Below are positions 7,701-8,826 of a stretch of DNA of 8,826 nucleotides, piece by piece. This DNA is from an uncultured Lachnospiraceae bacterium (GTDB lineage Bacteria; Bacillota; Clostridia; Lachnospirales; Lachnospiraceae). A program made the translations under genes and the position numbers. Positions within the stretch are counted from its first letter, which is position 1; every line of letters starts with the position of its first letter. The stretch is taken from contig CALGGH010000006.1 of NCBI GenBank assembly GCA_937916415.1, forward strand, positions 1 through 8,826. The letters run 5' to 3'. The notes beneath the pieces were generated by a model. The model was not told the origin of the DNA. It did no database searches and saw nothing but the letters and a program-made list of their open reading frames with translations.

Positions 7701-8826
7701 ACTCCAGCGGCAGGTATCGCCGTACCTTTTGCGGTATCTTTGTTGTCAGCGCTGGCAAAGGATACATATTTGCCGCCGTCAGCGGTAACCGTCACGGTCG
7801 TGGCAGCAGGTGCCACGGCTTCGGCATCCTCGCTGAGGGTGATGGTCAGCTTGTAGCCGTCCTTAGCCATCAGATATGCATACTGTAAGCCGGCCTGGCT
7901 TATGTGCATTGTGGTCCCCGTGTAATTATAAGTGTAAGGTTCCCCATTGTCCGTAGGACTGTTCGTAGTTACAGCATTATCCGTGTCAGCCGTAAACTCA
8001 ATAACGTCATCGCCCTTTACAAGGGATACGCTTGCCATGATTGTCTTGGATGCATCCTTTGCGTTGATCGCGGGGGCAAGGTTGTGATTATAGTATTCAG
8101 CTGCCGAGGCGGGATAAGTTACGGTCTTCAGCGCACTGCAATCAGCGGTTGAATCGGTCAGGCCTGATGCATGCTTGATGTTTATGCTTATTTTTTGTGC
8201 GACAGCCGCAGTGGTGGCAAATTCCACGTAAGGGTATTTTCCGGATTCAAAAAGCTTATCACACTCGGTGTTCGGGGTTGATCCGCCATCTTTTGTGAGA
8301 GCCGCATAGAATGATTCCATTGCGGTGCTCAGGGTGGAGTTTCCAATTATGGTTACCTTCTTGGCCTTGCTCCAGTCATATGCGCCATAGCTGTTAGACA
8401 CGAGTGCATCGGTAATGCTCGTATCATCCACGATGGTTATGTCTGAAGTTGATGCAGTATACTCCTCCCCACCCTCAGGGGTGAATTTGCCCGTTGTACC
8501 TATACCAATCGCCGTGTCTCTGTCGGCCCAGTCATATCCCATGGCGGGAACGGCATAGAACACGAAATCACGAGTTGAATCAAACTTAATCTCGGCCGAC
8601 CCATCCTCGGTCAATTCGGTAGCCTTGTCGCCATCAAGCGTAAACAGGGCTCTCGTAGTATCTGAGGAACTTGCCAGAGTAAAATATGCTCCCTCATAAA
8701 CTCCCAGAGAATCTATTCCATCGGAGCTCTCTGTCGGAGCGTCTTCACTATATTCCGGAATGCCGATTTCTTCAGCATTAGCCACCAGAGCTGCCTCGGG
8801 CACGGAAGTGAAGATCATTGCAGCGG
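362..8826 (-). CDS. Giant secreted multi-repeat surface protein (5' end outside window)
   Basis: One open frame runs from the right edge to a TGA at 362-364, giving at least 2820 residues with no frameshift. Residue numbers here count from the ATG at 8818, but that Met is probably inside a signal peptide: two Ala codons precede it in frame (AAMIFTSV) and an ANA signal-peptidase site follows at residues 13-15, so the true start lies beyond 8826. The mature protein is rich in Thr, Ala, Ser, Gly, Val and Asp/Glu, beta-rich, and has only three cysteines (186, 227, 2635). Modules in order: acidic unique N-terminal region (about 16-350), divergent InlB-type modules (about 536-710), InlB B-repeat-like unit (1322-1385), Ig-like module (1517-1636), second InlB-like unit (1760-1889), degenerate cell-wall-binding block (2021-2153), WTW pair (2166-2343), KNNK/YTG Ig-like repeats (2366-2818). 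There is no catalytic domain I recognise, no LPXTG motif and no C-terminal membrane helix. By analogy with such Lachnospiraceae proteins I infer an adhesin or surface stalk; the ligand is unknown. A terminator follows 52 nt after the stop, so it ends its transcript. Confidence 0.93.
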   Translation of the reverse strand, partial: AAMIFTSVPEAALVANAEEIGIPEYSEDAPTESSDGIDSLGVYEGAYFTLASSSDTTRALFTLDGDKATELTEDGSAEIKFDSTRDFVFYAVPAMGYDWADRDTAIGIGTTGKFTPEGGEEYTASTSDITIVDDTSITDALVSNSYGAYDWSKAKKVTIIGNSTLSTAMESFYAALTKDGGSTPNTECDKLFESGKYPYVEFATTAAVAQKISINIKHASGLTDSTADCSALKTVTYPASAAEYYNHNLAPAINAKDASKTIMASVSLVKGDDVIEFTADTDNAVTTNSPTDNGEPYTYNYTGTTMHISQAGLQYAYLMAKDGYKLTITLSEDAEAVAPAATTVTVTADGGKYVSFASADNKDTAKGTAIPAAGVSATKGGRFVFFVNDPNSEASTGRVIQEVDYLIAGEATPKEAKNDKEVLIYKDGSEVMVSGIDTTSNATGTSQTYDVAKADTDNWTTINAGGAVYYIPENEMTANIFISAITGEAVTVKNAYDGTAKVVTYKVNGGTDKVTNVASFTLTGAYAGRSSGGTHAATESEAITGEDYTFEILPASGKKVDMIRVDMFNEKGASPKSFTYSATASNNTLAAEDGGVYTVSSITGPLTITITTSNESGTLNYVSVDSYDSSKVQFYRTSDKKVIDDTQSVGFVEDGGSLTFKAVPQAGYAIKSMSYVENETTTDITSEGVADSTGAIQYTISNINSNINLKYEVETGYTFTKVANPYATVKVNDTEIKDGKTLAGVPAGTGITIEITENGGSFVKAWRYNNASNNITAEAGLAAVATLENGANKLTATTLNTITASNPVFLFVQTEREATGYSAEVTYRNAADEANVDVDLTKGVTLYAGGEDLATAVVEKHQVKLATTFKRDDLLSVTPSAAANTTYTLARNEADGTGKTAIAKFGTAGTESTYSVLTTTSLAHESDLTDTITVKESLNGAAGWVDQVYYQATIPLTVKPLKSFYEGGLGLISTVAATGSNTNIATGIDETVIRTYTDAKKTVFNDTATLNIMPYQLDEDGEKVARSNAIQSGEIGAKKEITEISWTTTPKYTGNAIVEDLVIDPVGSTTDPFDEKLVISEVKDAGKVTATATVTYVDGSEDTATIDLTAIAQTYGYSTLAVVEYNNEIVITNNTVNLDLERNNAKFGTAKVTYRVFEDLDGFTWSNIVNGMIAKDEVNTPKKLTEAGIAAYLSDPVGKTHVKEITDATFEDVEANNDGVSVKRSGSTYTITAAKVNTASVVKGDVSVNGVPAISTDVPSVTAAVYNKIVAYNITVNTGDSSGAHGGSGATAYDYRTPQLTTEGKAAFGTTFSNIGSDEANKATGYVFDGVTKGTVITLPGANAFTNVDPKRTLIGWKVNSKSDKYYPAGTKVTIASNDIITAVWEDIYGSITVYNDLKDAVVAATEYIALGSELPLSIRYLAIDADDPIDLNAGTVKREATYTTDAEGTLSLSLDAANPTSEALDLTTKAATVIGSKTTTSGVVVDYKWTIGAAEYSGAEINVGGSGSAKSAFIVENAKNFVLEMDETDETGNTEITILQGQSKQFPVYYYEKTEGTSTANNTKENAIDFNESGTYDPNVTVELADTGKDNVAVEASTSGHYVTVEALKKGSASVTITIVNKWNQTETITVKITVDENTQQKITLKKVNGTTTTTTDTDINVLVGSSAPNSNTVIFQYSDAGGPQEVGQSSWSIEDVTDSEETSKIISGSGNAPAITSVYAPDKTVLATIKTDNGFGAGTVKVTAAISATESFSAYFDLATYYQLTFKAQTGSEAEGNVYLVQNNGVTVADGAAGDIVEKIVYTGADTYTIANAANYKAIYPTGTVTNTDGYTNAAEKDFLGWGSGSADLSATTANVKFEAGKAIEIAASELGTTLGGASLDLYVKFSDPAITKIAGFDSVIRLTDETVGTNNAESTSTTTLTDYAVETITQEPKSSNDAIKIAADHVGFFTIYNGGTPERREGQTNVLWDSTHKTAAEITMTDGGTSKTGSFAVAKISGEVGATTLHLTTENLKYDIQLYVNGEYVSGGKTRYFEDGADLVSGSRSINGTVHYYRESELVTSKVIEEGGRLILINAAGKQVTAKGVQELAGKKYYVGKDGYVETGLFTGIDGKKYLAAKTGEYISYSMTDEGKITVDGQPYIIDKDTNEAQLDKKVYLDASVTPAWTWEFTGSAPTATVKVGYVDEDGTKSGDTLTADVDAGTVIFGDVTKFTATATPKFAPEGGEMTPIVNSKIYDITTRQEAMAYLKAAPTSKDWTWDEKLATITSIPEASVKVTIVVINGTDTQEVTDTIKASSVEKISKDSETSARFKATATASYYASATATEATAYTWTDTYSYKVDKKTGDVVPGADSIDIAEEAGISIEDLEEEYAFTGAAITPAFSVVDNNRGVTLAKGVDYTVKFKNNKAAGTASVTVTGKGNYAGANGVATFKIVDPVADALKDSSVTLATMPVIKTVAVTAAGKTYTGEPVMPDSVTVTFSDKTTAEVKADDFDGNAYEGTVGEGESAKTFFVTISNNVNKGSATVTVTGANAKATKTAAKKKTFKIAAAPITSLEESDVSVTESAEYRVKGATPEIGLSFNGNDLVEGQDYTVKYKNNKAVGSATATISGKGNFSGKLGDKTFSVTALSLDDCTFEAATVFEGTKQASVKATILDPNGDALKVKTQYTLTVSPEEGGVDAKGKLVAGKTVEMAAAAAGNDVAAGSTIGNTFTVGANLGNAKVKVDNKTVFKEYTGEAIELTEEDWAKIPVTLKIGGAQKTLKYGEDFKVAGYTNNVKKGSMTITIVGTGDDATETGVAISGTKTLKVKIVAKSILK
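1792..2323 (-). repeat. Pair of WTW-type extracellular repeats
   Basis: Two copies of a module opening with WTW lie in tandem at residues about 2166-2235 and 2256-2343. The parallels are PAWTWEF with PTATVKVGYV, TLTADV and KFTATATPKF against KDWTWDEK with PEASVKVTIVV, TDTIKAS and RFKATATASY; the second ends in YTWTDTYSYKVDK. I recognise this as the module in Lachnospiraceae surface proteins that normally reads W-x-W, TATxxF-x-C, then V(T)xEATxxxxG, YTATV, YTDT. Both copies here lack the cysteine(s) usual in the second strand. No function is known to me beyond an extracellular beta module. Confidence 0.5.
2362..2758 (-). repeat. Degenerate cell-wall-binding (choline-binding-like) repeat block
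   Basis: Residues about 2021-2153 carry units of roughly 20 residues with the G-x-x-[YH]-Y-[YF]...G layout of CW-binding repeats: GKTRYFEDGADLVSG, GTVHYYRESELV, GGRLILINAAGKQVTAKG, AGKKYYVGKDGYVETG, DGKKYLAAKTGEYIS, DGQPYIIDKD. In canonical choline- or glucan-binding repeats a 'GW' precedes the strand and one more aromatic shapes the ligand pocket. Here the Trp is consistently absent (GV, GL, GK), so choline binding is doubtful. Such blocks usually sit at a protein end and tether it to the wall; this one is internal, with about 665 residues after it. Confidence 0.6.
3160..3545 (-). repeat. InlB-like unit (second, enlarged copy)
   Basis: Residues about 1760-1889 begin with YYQLTFKAQTG and carry a central FLGWGSGS, followed by a long insert-rich stretch and a closing DLYVKFSDP strand. 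The order LTFxA...FLGW...LYVKF is that of Flg_new / InlB B repeats (LTFDANGG...FxGW...LYAxW), but the span is about twice the usual size and the terminal Trp is replaced by Phe. Read as a degenerate or inserted relative of the unit at 4660-4860. Confidence 0.5.
3912..4270 (-). other. Bacterial Ig-like module
   Basis: Residues about 1517-1636 form a beta-sandwich-like segment: NFVLEMDE, TEITILQGQSKQFPVYY, then a Ser/Thr/Asn-rich loop, TVELADTGKDNVAVE, and a C-terminal pair VEALKKGSASVTITIV plus TETITVKITV. The 'ALKKGSASVTI' turn followed by a final 'TITVKITV' strand is characteristic of BIG2-type and related bacterial Ig-like domains, in which 'a.k.G.a.it' precedes the last strand. Likely a structural spacer of the stalk. 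Confidence 0.5.
4660..4860 (-). repeat. InlB B-repeat-like unit (first copy)
   Basis: Residues about 1322-1385 contain the order seen in Listeria-Bacteroides (Flg_new / InlB B) repeats: a strand with V-T-x-G-x, then TLPGANAFT, then a central IGW (RTLIGWKVNSKSDKYY), PAGTKVTI, and a closing A-V-W-E. The LIGW core plus 'YxPAGTxVTI' and 'ITAVW' is the recognisable signature. The fold is a small beta-grasp-like extracellular module, usually a spacer or co-receptor binder. No partner can be inferred. Confidence 0.62.
6690..7212 (-). repeat. Two divergent InlB-type beta modules
   Basis: Residues about 536-710 hold two consecutive segments of the same plan. Each has a G-x-x-[YL]-TF-[EK]-x-[LV]-P-x-[AS]-G strand pair (GEDYTFEILPASGKKV; GGSLTFKAVPQAGYAI), then a hydrophobic strand with charged turns. 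Each ends in Y-T-[VI]-S-x-I followed by a beta strand (VYTVSSITGPLTITI; QYTISNINSNINLKY). This matches the general pattern of the divergent InlB B-repeat family found in extracellular proteins of Firmicutes. Looser echoes occur nearby (KGGRFVFFVNDP around residue 380), so the whole N-terminal third may be worn copies. Assignment is by eye only. Confidence 0.5.
8774..8826 (-). other. C-terminal half of a Sec signal peptide
   Basis: The first visible codons read xAAMIFTSVPEAALVANA followed by EE. This is a hydrophobic/Ala stretch ending in an A-N-A signal-peptidase I motif (residues 13-15 from the Met at 8818), with cleavage predicted before Glu16. The positively charged n-region and the start codon must lie beyond the window. 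It indicates Sec export of the giant protein. The form 'MIFTSVP..ALA' is typical of Clostridia signal peptides. Confidence 0.72.

Noticed and set aside
8816..8818. ATG at 8818 as the true start of the giant protein
   Set aside because: Only eight bases precede it in the window, the frame stays open with Ala-Ala just before, and the following residues form the late part of a signal peptide without its basic n-region.

Overview
The window looks like a piece of a Gram-positive gut or rumen Firmicutes chromosome, most likely Lachnospiraceae (Butyrivibrio- or Roseburia-like). The main reason is a giant secreted protein built from repeat types common in that family: lysine-rich 'YTG...DYTV-YKNNK...GKGNY' modules, a WTW-type tandem pair, and degenerate cell-wall-binding (YY...G) repeats. 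Base composition is near 50% GC. The genus is an inference and cannot be settled from this window.

Almost everything is on the minus strand. From the right edge (8826) to 362 runs one uninterrupted reading frame of at least 2820 codons. Its 5' end lies beyond the window: the visible part begins inside a signal peptide, with an ANA cleavage site, so the ATG at 8818 is unlikely to be the real start. The order from N- to C-terminus is: signal peptide remnant, acidic N-terminal region with two cysteines, beta-rich divergent InlB-type modules, an InlB B-repeat-like unit, an Ig-like module, a second InlB-like unit, a degenerate cell-wall-binding block, a pair of WTW repeats, and a run of KNNK/YTG Ig-like repeats up to the stop. 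No LPXTG motif, C-terminal membrane anchor or dockerin is visible.

Downstream of the stop (93-361) is a compact intergenic region. It holds a strong intrinsic terminator for the giant gene (stem 282-310, with a T-rich tail containing a perfect 10-bp tandem repeat). Next come a sigma70-type promoter (-35 at 227-232, -10 at 204-209), a leader of about 105 nt that can fold into a long imperfect stem capped by a GC hairpin, a ribosome binding site, and the first 30 codons of another minus-strand gene. The start of that gene resembles Rpn / PD-(D/E)XK 'transposase'-family nucleases.

Functionally this is an ordinary-looking accessory surface-protein locus: one very long, probably cell-surface, mosaic protein, and an independently transcribed Rpn-like gene. 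The points that deserve a second look are the structured leader, the unexplained anchoring of the giant protein, the loss of signature aromatic or cysteine residues in two of its repeat classes, and signs of recent repeat duplication and mosaic origin at its C-terminal end. I found no CRISPR array, tRNA, rRNA or complete mobile element.
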